Shown here piece after piece: positions 6,717-16,400 of a DNA stretch of 41,079 nt. Source of the DNA: Thiosocius sp963719025 (GTDB taxonomy: Bacteria > Pseudomonadota > Gammaproteobacteria > Chromatiales > Chromatiaceae); the NCBI GenBank assembly GCA_963719025.1, contig CAVRBK010000024.1, positions 1 to 41,079 on the forward strand, written 5' to 3'. Position 1 is the first letter of the stretch. The number at the start of each line of letters is the position of its first letter. The notes below the pieces were generated by a model. That model saw nothing but the letters and a program-made list of their open reading frames with translations, was not told the DNA's origin and searched no databases. The translations under genes and the position numbers were made by a program.

Positions 6717-9700
6717 ATGGCATCTGACAGTAAAATCAATAAGTTATCGCGCCTACTTGCGACAAGAATAAAAAAACTACCCTCGATGGTCGATAGCTTC
6801 TGGCTAAGAAAAAAACGCCCGAACCATGATCGGCCCAGCAAATCCGGTGCCGAAGTCGATCAAATTTTACACTTTGAATCATTCGAACCGCGCCTCCTGT
6901 TATCCGCAGACCTGATCCCGATCCAGGGCTCGCTGGAGGTTCCCGGCGAGTCCGATGCCTACAGTTTTACCCTCACCGAAAAGAAGACGATCTACTTCGA
7001 TTCGCAAACCAACAACAACCAGTTCCGCTGGAGCCTGGATGGGCCGGATGGCGCCCTGGTCACCGACCGTCTGTTCACCGCATCCGATTCTTACGAGCGT
7101 CCCGATCCGGTGGCGCTGGAACTGCAGCCCGGCGAGTACGTGTTGAGCGTCGATGGTATTGCGGCGGCTACGGGGGAGTACCAGTTCCGCCTGCTGGACC
7201 TGGCCAATGCCGCCTCACTGACCCTGGACAACCGGGTCGACGAGGCGTTCGAGAACCCGACCGAAACCGATCTTTACCAGTTCAATGCGCAGGCCGGCGA
7301 CCGGATCTTTGTCGATCGCGAGGAGTTGTCCGGCAACCTGCCGTACATGCGTCTGCTCGACCCGGACAATCAGCAGGTTTTCTCGCGCGTGGGCTTCGAT
7401 GACTACGGCATCGTCAGCCTCGATAAAACAGGTACCTACACCTTCATGATGGAAGGTCGGGTTACGGACGGCAGCCCGGCCGATTACGCCTTTACCCTCT
7501 ACTCGGTGACCGACGACGAAACCGCCATGTCGCTGGACGACCTGGTCGCGGGCCGGATCAGTGTGCCGGGGCAACAGGATCGCTACACCTTCACCCTGGG
7601 TGCGGATACGAGGCTGTATTTCGATGCCGTTCATCCGGCTCGCTACGACGTCAAGTGGAGCCTTGTCGGACCAAACGGCACGATCGTCAGCAACCGAAAC
7701 TTTTACGATTCCGACAGCTATTGGGCCAATCCGGCACTTGATCTGATGGCCGGCGACTACGTGCTGACGGTCGACGCCGACGCCGCCCTGACGTCGGACT
7801 ATGCCTTCCGTCTGCTGAGTGGCGCAGGCGCGCAATCGATCGCCCTGAACGAGGTGGTCAGTGGTCAGTTGGATGATGCCGGACTGTTGCACCTGCAGAG
7901 CCGTACCGAAACCGCCGCACCGATTGTTCCGCTGAACGCGGGCGACCAGAACCGCGCATTCGACACGTTGGGTCTGGCGTATTATGCGGTCGCGGACAAT
8001 GCGGCGCTGCGCCCGGAAGCCATCACGGTCGAGGCGTGGATGCGCCCGTCGGCAATCCGTACCTGGGATTCCGTGCTGATGAAAGCCAGTACCAGCAGTT
8101 GGAACGACGGCTATGGCCTGTTCACCAACAGCGATGGGACGGTCGGTTTCTACGTCAACAGCTACAGTGGCAATAGCGTCCGCACCACCATTCCGGTCAA
8201 CGAGTGGACGCACATGGCGGGCGTGTACGACGGCGCCACGATGTCCCTGTATGTCAATGGTGTTTTGGTCGCCAGTCACGATTACTCGGCAGCGATCAAT
8301 CACTCCACCGCGCCTTTGTTGCTGGGTCGTGGTTCCGGTGGGGCTTACCAGTGGCAGGGTCAGATCGATGACGTGCGGCTGTGGGATACGGCACGTACGG
8401 CCGAGCAGATTGCCGCCAGCTTCGACCAGACGCTACAGGGTGATGAAGAGGGTCTGGCCGCCTATTGGCGTTTCAACGAGTCACTCGGCGAGACGGCCAT
8501 TGATGCGACCGCCAATGGGCTTGATGCCACCTTGTCGAATATTCCGTCGCGCGCCACAAAAATGTACACCTTCAGTGCGGTGGCCGGGCAGCGTGTGTAT
8601 TTCGACAGCCAGGTCTCTTCCGGCAACGGTTTCGCCTACAGCCTGTATCGTCCCGATGGCGTGCGCCTGTTTGGAGAAACCGGCTTTGCTGATCGCGACG
8701 TCTTCACCCTTTCACAAAGTGGTGATTACCAGCTTCTGCTGGAGGGCAGGGTGGATGCCTCGATCGGCTCCAGTTATGCCTTCACTCTGGTCGAGGTGGT
8801 CGACGACACCGAGGCGATGGCACTCGACACAACCATCAACGGCGCGATCGATCATAAGGGTCAGCGCGATATCTATACCTTCTCGGTGGCGAGTGACACG
8901 CGCGCGGTATTCGATACGCTGACCTATCGCGGTGATATCAAATGGACGCTACAGGGGCCTCAGGGAACACTTGTCAGTTCACGGACGCTTTATTCGTCTG
9001 ATGCCGACTGGATTAGTGGTGACCCCTCGCTCGATCTTATTGCGGGCGACTACACGCTCACTTTTGATGCCGACGGTGAAGCCACCGGCGACTATGCATT
9101 CCGCCTGCTGAACTTCGCCACCGCCACCGCTGTTGTGTATGACGTCGGCCAGGTCGATACAATGTCGCCCGGCAGCGAAAGTCGTCTGTATACGTTTGCA
9201 GGCACGGCGGGCGACACGCTGAATTTCAACTGGGACCAGGCGCTGCCCAATGACGATGCGCGTTGGCGCCTGTATGGTCCCTATGGTGAGTTGATATTCG
9301 GGCCTGAGAGCGCCAGTTCGCTGGACAAGAATGGCATCGTACTGCGCCTTGATGGCGACTATACGCTGGCGATAGAAGGGCCGCCCTATAACGCCGATGA
9401 CCGGCCACTGGGTTTCACGATTGAATTCGTCGAAAACGTGACCGTCGCCCCGCTGCAGGGTCTCGTCTATACACTGGGGGACCAGCAGGATGGCGCAGTC
9501 TCGGTCATTGGGGAGGTCGATCAGTACATCTTTACCATTTCGCAGCCGACCCTGGTTGCGATGGATATGCTGTCGACGACCAGTAACCTCGTCGCCTGGA
9601 CGCTGACCGGGCCGACCGGCACACTGGTCTCTGAGCGCCGGGCGCAGTCGACCGATGGCCTCAATCTGTCAAGCAATTCGGTCATCGAACTGCGTGCCCC

Positions 9701-12700
9701 AGGCACCTACCAGGTGACTCTGTCGGGTTATGCCAGTTCGTACACCGGTGACTACCATTGGCGTCTGCTGGACCTGGCCGCCAATGCGTCCGCCTATACC
9801 CCGGGTGACGTGCTGTCGTCGACGCTGACGCCCGGCAACGCCACCGAGATCTTCAAGTTCAACGCCGATGCGGATGACCGGATCTATGTCGATGTGCAGA
9901 GTGGTTACGGCAATCTCGCCTGGCGTCTGATCGACGGTTTCGGCCGCCAGTTCCGTTACCAGTACGGGCTCGCCGATCAGGGCCCGCTGACGTTGGATGT
10001 CGGCGGCGATTGGTATCTGCTGGTCGAGGGCTATTTTTATGATACCGCCGCCACGCGCGATTACACGCTCAATGTGGTGCCGGTACCGGATGAAGTCGCT
10101 ACCGAGATCGACCCGACCGAAGATGTGTCCGCCAGTATTGCCTATCCCGGCGAGCGCGACCTCTACACTTTCGACCTGGATACAAGAAAACGCATTTACT
10201 TCGATTCGTTCTCGCGTGACAGCAGCATATCCTGGACGCTGAGCGGACCGACCGGGACACTGGTCTCGAACCGGACCTTCTACTCTTCCGACGGTGAAAA
10301 TTTCGCCAGCAATCCGGTGCTCAATCTCGATGCCGGCAGCTACACGCTGATCGTCGATGGCACTACAGACAGGGTCGCGGATTATCGCTTTGCCCTGCTG
10401 GATCTCGACGAGGTTGCGCAGGCCATCACACCGGGGGTCGATGTCGTCAGTCAGCTCGATCCGGCCGCCAGCACCAGCGTCTACAAGTTCGATGCCAATG
10501 CCGGGCAGCGGTTCTACTTCGACCAGCTCGGCGCCAACGCCAACGCACGTAGCTTCCGCATCATCGACAAGTTCGGTCAGCAATCCTATTTCTACGGCAA
10601 CCTGCAGGACAACGGGCCGTTCGCCCTGCCGTTCGATGGTGAGTACCTGCTGCTGATCGAGGGTCGGTCCGACGAGTCCGGCACGGTTGCTGCGGACATC
10701 ACGTTCAACCTGCAAACGGTGGTAGACCATGCGCCGGTCGCGATTGCGCTGAACGAGACGGTCGATGCGCAGATCCTGGTGCCGGGTGAGACCCGCAGCT
10801 ACAGCCTGGCGCTGGACCGGGATGGGCTGTATTACCTCGATTCGTTCACGTCGAATACCAACGAAAGATGGTCGCTGTCGGGTCCGAATGGCACCGTGGT
10901 GTCCAATCGTGATCTGTACTACTCGGATTCTGATCGTATCGGCGCTACCAGCCCTGTGTTCTCGCTGGGAGCCGGTGACTATGTGATTACCGTCGACGGT
11001 ATCAACGCCACGGTGTCGCCCTACAGTTTCCGTTTTATCAATATTGCCGATCAGGCCCGGGCGATCCAGGTGGATACCGCTGTGGTCGGGGTGCTGGAGC
11101 CTTCATCCGCCACCCAGGTATTCAGTTTTACCGGCGATGCCGATGACCTGTTCTATTTCGATCTGCAGGCGTTCTCGAACACGACGGGCAATTTCGCATT
11201 GCGCCTGTACGATCATGTCGGCCGGCAGATCTTCTACCGCGGTGATGTCAATGACTACGGGCGATTCACCACCAGCCTGGGTGGCACCTATTACCTGATG
11301 ATCGAGGGCCGCTCCGACGATGCGTCGGCGTCGACCAGTTACCAGTTCGAGCTGCACTCGGTAGTCAACGAGAGCGTCACGCTGAACAGCCTGCAGGACA
11401 CAGGTCTGCCGCTCGGGCCGCTGAGTGCGCCCGGTGTCAACGGCCAGGATGCGCTATGGCTGAGTGGACAGGAGTACATCGAGGTTGCCGATGGTCCGGC
11501 TACCGACCTGACCGGCGACGTCACGATGGAGGCCTGGGTTCGACCGGATCGATTGATTGGAAGCTGGATGCCGCTGTTTTTCAAGGGCGATAGTGTCAGC
11601 TCGCACAATCGTGGCTATTCGCTTTGGCTGAACAATAGCGGCTACCTGCATCTGTCGACGTCCGATGGCTCCAACCAGACAATCAGTACGCCGAGCGGTC
11701 TGATTCCCAGCGACACATGGAGTCATGTTGCGGCTGTCATCGATCGAACCAATGGCACGATGAGTGTTTATGTCAACGGCGAGCTTTCGGCTAGTGCCAG
11801 TGTTCGTACCAACGCAGCGGTTTCCACTGATGCGCCCCTGCGGATCGGTTACGCGTTTGAAAACAGTACCTCGTACAACGCTTTCGAAGGCGCAATCCAG
11901 GATGTGCGCCTGTGGTCGGTTGCGCGCACTGCAGAACAGATTGCCGACAATCATGCAGTCGCCTTGCAGGGCGATGAGGCCGGGCTGTCGGTGTGGCTGC
12001 CACTGAATGATGCCACCGGCAGCACGAGCGTCCAGGATGCCGTGCCCAATGCCGTCAGCGCACAGATATACAACCGCCTGGCGGGGTACACCGATGCGAT
12101 CGTCGGACGTATCGACATGCCCGGGCAGGTGGATCGCTATCAGTTCTCGCTGACCCAGGACACCCAGCTCGTTTTCGATACCTTCAGTGACAATAGTCGG
12201 ATCGAGATCCGCCTGAGCAATGACAAGGGGCTGACGATCACCCGTAATCTGCGCGCTGCGGACACAGAAATCGGTGGCACCAACCCGGTCATACAGGCGG
12301 ATGCGGGCAACTATACGCTCGAGGTCTATGCACTGGGCTCGGAGACGGATGCCTATGCCTTCCGTTTGCTGGACTTCGCCGATGCCAATGTCATTACCGA
12401 TTTCGGTACGCCGATTTCATCGACCTTGTCGCCGTTCAACCAGACCGAGCTCTACCAGTTCGACGCGGCTGCGGGCGATGCATTCTTCTTCGATGTGCAG
12501 GCCCTGGGGACCAGTTCGAGTTACGTTTATTGGCGCCTGATCGATCCGTTTGGCCAGCAGAATTTCTCGGCGACCACCTTTACTGACGAGGATCTGCGGA
12601 CCCTGGCATTCGATGGCACCTACACCCTGATTGTCGAGGGACGCGTCCATTACGATGATCGCGAGGTCGTGCCGTACCAGTTCTCGGTCAATAAGGTGGC

Positions 12701-12926
12701 GGTGGAAGATGCGCCATTGCCGCTCGGGACCGGCAACCCGAATGCCGGCCCCTGGTGGTCGGATGGCCGGTTTGGCGGTGGTTTGGAGTTCACCGGGGTC
12801 GACCATCTGGAGGTCGCCAACAGTACCTCGGTCAACCAGAACCAGCAGTTGACGATGGAGGCCTGGGTCAAGGTCGATCGGTATGCGGATACCTGGACAG
12901 CCGGTGTTCTACAAGGGGCCGGGTGA
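6717..12926 (+). CDS. Giant LEPR-XLL surface protein, reading-frame segment 1 (N-terminal)
   Basis: First of three frame segments of one gene; this frame ends at a TGA at 12924-12926, but true coding follows it only to about 12898. It opens with a basic, Lys/Arg-rich N-terminus of 50 residues lacking a hydrophobic signal peptide, in noticeably AT-richer DNA, then a LEPR-XLL motif (residues 53-68). Then come PPC-like beta-sandwich repeats (FRLLDLA, AGDRxYFD and EGR signatures) with LamG modules at 7927-8540 and 11397-12074 and the start of a third at 12714. I found no cysteine. LEPR-XLL marks very large surface or secreted proteins in Gram-negatives. The last residues after the break (AGVLQGAG) do not fit LamG; the next frame does. 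Confidence 0.9.
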   Translation: MASDSKINKLSRLLATRIKKLPSMVDSFWLRKKRPNHDRPSKSGAEVDQILHFESFEPRLLLSADLIPIQGSLEVPGESDAYSFTLTEKKTIYFDSQTNNNQFRWSLDGPDGALVTDRLFTASDSYERPDPVALELQPGEYVLSVDGIAAATGEYQFRLLDLANAASLTLDNRVDEAFENPTETDLYQFNAQAGDRIFVDREELSGNLPYMRLLDPDNQQVFSRVGFDDYGIVSLDKTGTYTFMMEGRVTDGSPADYAFTLYSVTDDETAMSLDDLVAGRISVPGQQDRYTFTLGADTRLYFDAVHPARYDVKWSLVGPNGTIVSNRNFYDSDSYWANPALDLMAGDYVLTVDADAALTSDYAFRLLSGAGAQSIALNEVVSGQLDDAGLLHLQSRTETAAPIVPLNAGDQNRAFDTLGLAYYAVADNAALRPEAITVEAWMRPSAIRTWDSVLMKASTSSWNDGYGLFTNSDGTVGFYVNSYSGNSVRTTIPVNEWTHMAGVYDGATMSLYVNGVLVASHDYSAAINHSTAPLLLGRGSGGAYQWQGQIDDVRLWDTARTAEQIAASFDQTLQGDEEGLAAYWRFNESLGETAIDATANGLDATLSNIPSRATKMYTFSAVAGQRVYFDSQVSSGNGFAYSLYRPDGVRLFGETGFADRDVFTLSQSGDYQLLLEGRVDASIGSSYAFTLVEVVDDTEAMALDTTINGAIDHKGQRDIYTFSVASDTRAVFDTLTYRGDIKWTLQGPQGTLVSSRTLYSSDADWISGDPSLDLIAGDYTLTFDADGEATGDYAFRLLNFATATAVVYDVGQVDTMSPGSESRLYTFAGTAGDTLNFNWDQALPNDDARWRLYGPYGELIFGPESASSLDKNGIVLRLDGDYTLAIEGPPYNADDRPLGFTIEFVENVTVAPLQGLVYTLGDQQDGAVSVIGEVDQYIFTISQPTLVAMDMLSTTSNLVAWTLTGPTGTLVSERRAQSTDGLNLSSNSVIELRAPGTYQVTLSGYASSYTGDYHWRLLDLAANASAYTPGDVLSSTLTPGNATEIFKFNADADDRIYVDVQSGYGNLAWRLIDGFGRQFRYQYGLADQGPLTLDVGGDWYLLVEGYFYDTAATRDYTLNVVPVPDEVATEIDPTEDVSASIAYPGERDLYTFDLDTRKRIYFDSFSRDSSISWTLSGPTGTLVSNRTFYSSDGENFASNPVLNLDAGSYTLIVDGTTDRVADYRFALLDLDEVAQAITPGVDVVSQLDPAASTSVYKFDANAGQRFYFDQLGANANARSFRIIDKFGQQSYFYGNLQDNGPFALPFDGEYLLLIEGRSDESGTVAADITFNLQTVVDHAPVAIALNETVDAQILVPGETRSYSLALDRDGLYYLDSFTSNTNERWSLSGPNGTVVSNRDLYYSDSDRIGATSPVFSLGAGDYVITVDGINATVSPYSFRFINIADQARAIQVDTAVVGVLEPSSATQVFSFTGDADDLFYFDLQAFSNTTGNFALRLYDHVGRQIFYRGDVNDYGRFTTSLGGTYYLMIEGRSDDASASTSYQFELHSVVNESVTLNSLQDTGLPLGPLSAPGVNGQDALWLSGQEYIEVADGPATDLTGDVTMEAWVRPDRLIGSWMPLFFKGDSVSSHNRGYSLWLNNSGYLHLSTSDGSNQTISTPSGLIPSDTWSHVAAVIDRTNGTMSVYVNGELSASASVRTNAAVSTDAPLRIGYAFENSTSYNAFEGAIQDVRLWSVARTAEQIADNHAVALQGDEAGLSVWLPLNDATGSTSVQDAVPNAVSAQIYNRLAGYTDAIVGRIDMPGQVDRYQFSLTQDTQLVFDTFSDNSRIEIRLSNDKGLTITRNLRAADTEIGGTNPVIQADAGNYTLEVYALGSETDAYAFRLLDFADANVITDFGTPISSTLSPFNQTELYQFDAAAGDAFFFDVQALGTSSSYVYWRLIDPFGQQNFSATTFTDEDLRTLAFDGTYTLIVEGRVHYDDREVVPYQFSVNKVAVEDAPLPLGTGNPNAGPWWSDGRFGGGLEFTGVDHLEVANSTSVNQNQQLTMEAWVKVDRYADTWTAGVLQGAG
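6873..6920 (+). other. LEPR-XLL motif
   Basis: Residues 53-68 read FESFEPRLLLSADLIP, a close match to the LEPRxLLSAD signature at the N-terminus of giant Gram-negative surface proteins. Family knowledge ties it to very large secreted proteins; its mechanism is not established. Confidence 0.9.
7927..8540 (+). other. LamG-like (concanavalin-type) module 1, nested in repeat unit 2
   Basis: Signatures are VEAWMRPS, a WTHMAGVYDGATMSLYVNG strand pair, DDVRLWDTARTAEQI and GLAAYWRFNE, all typical of the LamG/pentraxin-like jelly roll. It sits between SGQLDDAG and YTFSAVAGQRVYFD, inside one PPC-like unit. Probable carbohydrate or matrix binding. Confidence 0.85.
11397..12074 (+). other. LamG-like module 2
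   Basis: MEAWVRPDRLIGSWMPLFFKG, a WSHVAAVIDRTNGTMSVYVNG strand pair, QDVRLWSVARTAEQI and LSVWLPLND match module 1. It lies between PPC-like units 6 and 7. It is the template that shows how module 3 should read across the first frameshift. Confidence 0.85.
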
Positions 12927-13416
12927 TGTCTACCAGAACCGTAGCTACTCGATGTGGGTCAACAGCAGTGGTGCGGTCAATGTGAATTCGTCCGATGCCA
13001 GCGGTTACCAGTCCATTCAGACGGGTAGTGGCTGGGTTCCGCGGGATCAGTGGGTCCATCTCGCCGGTGTCGTGGACCGTGTTGGTGGACAGATGCAGAT
13101 CTACGTCAACGGGACGCTGGCCCAGACCGGTTCGGTGCGCACCAACACGGCGATCACCACGGATTCGCCGCTGCGAATGGGCTGGTCACCGGAGTCGGAC
13201 ACTTCACGATCTCATGCTGGCTTCGAGGGACAGATTGACGAGATGCGCCTGTGGTCGACGGTGCGAACCGCAGAGCAGATCCAGGCCAGCATGGATTCGG
13301 CACTGAACGGTGACGAGACCGGGCTGGAGATGTTGCTGCAGTTCGGCGAGGGCAGTGGCCTCACCGCGGCCGATGCAACCACGAACGCCAATCATGCCAC
13401 CCTGGTCAGCAAGAAC
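12714..13416 (+). other. LamG-like module 3, interrupted by frameshift 1
   Basis: MEAWVKVDRYADTW is in segment 1, and PVFYKGPGDVYQNRSYSMW onward is in segment 2. The module then continues with QWVHLAGVVDRVGG, IDEMRLWSTVRTAEQI and LEMLLQFGE. The module is complete once one base is removed near 12899. Confidence 0.85.
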
Positions 13417-16400
13417 GCGGATGGCATCACCGGGCGTATCGACGAAGCCGGCGACGTCGATCGCTACAGCTTCAGCGTCACCGAACAGACGCTGTTGTAT
13501 GTCGACAGCCTGACCAACAACAGCGCGATCTATTATTCGATAACAGGCCCGACGGGCACTGTCGTCAATCGGCACCTGGCACAGGCGGATTCGGCTGATA
13601 ATCCTAGTGCGGTCCTTCTGTTGCTGCCGGGCGACTATGTGGTGACGTTCGATGGTTCCGGTGAGTCAATCGGGTACTACAATCTGCGCCTGCTCGATCT
13701 CGCAGATGCGGTAGCGATCACGCCCGGAGAGGTGGTCTCCGGTGATCTTCTGCCGGCCAATGCAACGGCGATGTTCCAGTTCGATGCGACTGCCGGTGAG
13801 CGGTTTTTCTTCGACGATATCCTCGATTCGGGCAATAATTACTGGCGCCTGTTGGACCCGCTCGGCAACCACGTCTGGATACAGACGACCTTCAATGACC
13901 GCGATCTCGCGGCCCTGCCGTATACCGGCACCTACACGCTGCTGCTCGAAGGCCGGCGCGATATGGGTGCCAGGGGCCAGTACAGTTTCAATGTGCAGCC
14001 TTACATGCAGGATGATCAGAACCTCACGCTGGGTGCTGTAACGGTTGGCAATATCGAGACCGTGGGGGGTGTGGACCAGTTCAGCTTCACCCTCGACTCC
14101 GACCGGCAGTTGTTGCTCGATGCCTTTACCAATACCTCGGATGTACGCTGGACGCTGCGTGGTCCGGAGGGAATCGAGGTGTCCGGTCGTAACCTCAATG
14201 ATTCAGATTCTGCTGATTTCTCCGGCAATCCGGTACTCGATCTGGTCGCCGGCGACTACACCCTGACGTTCGATGGCAACCTGGCGTTCACCGGTAGCTA
14301 CAGCTTCCGCCTGATCGACCTGGCGAACGCGCGCGACGTGACTTTCGAGCTGCCGATGGCCGGCAGCCTGGAATCCGAAGGACGCGAGACCGCTGTATTC
14401 CGTATCTCGGGAGATATTCGCGAGCGTATCCAGATCGTCGTCGACGAGATCAGCGACACCAGCCCCTATTGGCGCATGATCGATCCCTATGGCCGGCAGG
14501 TCTGGGGTCCGTCCACCACCGCGAACATTCCGCAGTACCAGACGCTGGATCTTGCCGGTGATTACCTGCTGCTGCTGGAAGGTCGGGTTTCGGAAACCGG
14601 TGGTCCAGTCAGTTACCAGTTGACGGTCAACGACCTGCTGCAGGTCGATGGTGTTGGCACCACGCAGCAGGATTTCGACAGCGCCGGCGGCATCCCTTAC
14701 GAACTGCAGAAGATGCTGTCGAATGGCGCAGATGCCGAGATCGTCGCAGGTGGTCCGACCGGCTCATTCCTGCGCCTGGCCAACAACATCAATACGAGTA
14801 CTGAGAACCAGGTCGCTTTTTCGCGCACCCATACCGGCCCGTTTGACAGTGTCGATATTGCGTTCGATTTCCGCCTCGAGCCGATCGTGACGGCGCCCAA
14901 TCGGGCCGAAGGCCTTACCCTGGCGATTCTCGATGCCGACGTACATGGAGACGGTGGTCCGGTCACCCGTCTGACCACAGAGCCGAACATCGGCGGCGTG
15001 TTGGGTATCGGCTTTGATATCTACGACAACGGCAGTGTCGATCAGAACAACAACCATATCTCGATCCATTTGAACGGCACGGAGCTGGCCGAGTTCACCG
15101 CACCGGGCATCGATCTTGCCAACGGTCTGTTCAACAGTGTCGCGGTGCAGTTGACCCGCACCGATGGCGGAACCCTGCTGACCCTGTCGCTCGAACCGGG
15201 TGACGGCAGCGCCACGCTGACCCCGATCAGCGACTATTTCCTCGGCGGGTACGAGCTTGACGATTTCCGTCTTGCCTTCGCCGGCAAGACCGGCAGCAGT
15301 TACACCGCACATCACGATCTCGACAATGTCTTGGTGTCTGCAGCCGTTGCGACCGCGGCAACGCCCGAACTGACAATGGACAGCGATGTGTCCGGCAACA
15401 TCAGCAATGCGGGTGAGGTCTACCGCTACACGCTGAATGTCGCGCAGGACACCCGTGCCTACTTTGATCCGCAGACCAATAACTCGAACCTGTACATGGA
15501 TATCGGTGGGCCGGGATTGTCACTGAGCAAGCGGTTCACGCAATCGGATTCCACGGACTTGTCCGGCAACCCGGTAATCGAACTCGCCGCCGGCACCTAC
15601 GATATCGCCGTTCGTGCGACCAGCGGTGCGACCAGCAGCTACAACTTCCGCCTCAATACCCTGTCCGCCGGTACCGACATTCTTCTCGGTGATCTGATAG
15701 ACACGACCCTGTCGCCGGGCAATTCCACCGATGCCTATAATTTCTCGGCGACGGCGGGCGACCGCATCTTCTTTGACCATATCAGTCGCAGCAGTACCAA
15801 TCTGTGGTGGCGGTTGATCGATCCGAACGGCGACGAGGTCTTCGGGCCGGTGCAGTTCAGTTCGGATGCCGGTGTCTACACCCTGCAATACGATGGTGAC
15901 TACACGCTCCTGATGGAGGGGCGCTACAACCAGACATCGCCAATCAGCTACAGCTTCCGCCTGCAGCCGGTGGTGGATTCAAGCACCGCAATCAGCATCG
16001 GTGATACGGTCGCTGATACGCTGGCACAACCCGGTGAGCGTCGTTACTACACCTTCTCGATTCCGGAGATTGGTGGTGCTGGCTGGCTGTATTTCGATAG
16101 CCTGCTGAACAACAATTCCTTCCAATGGTCGCTGGTGAGTGAAAGCGGCAGCCTGGTTGCCAGTCGCAACTTTGGCAGCTCCGATTCAGAGAACTTCACC
16201 AGCACGCCAGCGCTGCTGGCCAACCCCGGCAACTACACGCTGACGGTCAGCAGCAGTAACGGCACCACGGGCGATTTCGGCTTCCGCCTGCTCGATCCGT
16301 TCTCCGGGCCCGGTTTTGTGCTTGGTCAGGAGCAGTCGGGAACGGTGGACCCGGGCAATAGCACCGCGCTGTTAACGTTTACTGCGACGGCCGGTCAAAA

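Noticed and set aside
12883..12926. A separate gene starting at the ATG at 12883
   Set aside because: There is no ribosome-binding site, the ATG lies inside LamG module 3, and the first residues (MRIPGQ) are out of frame for the module.
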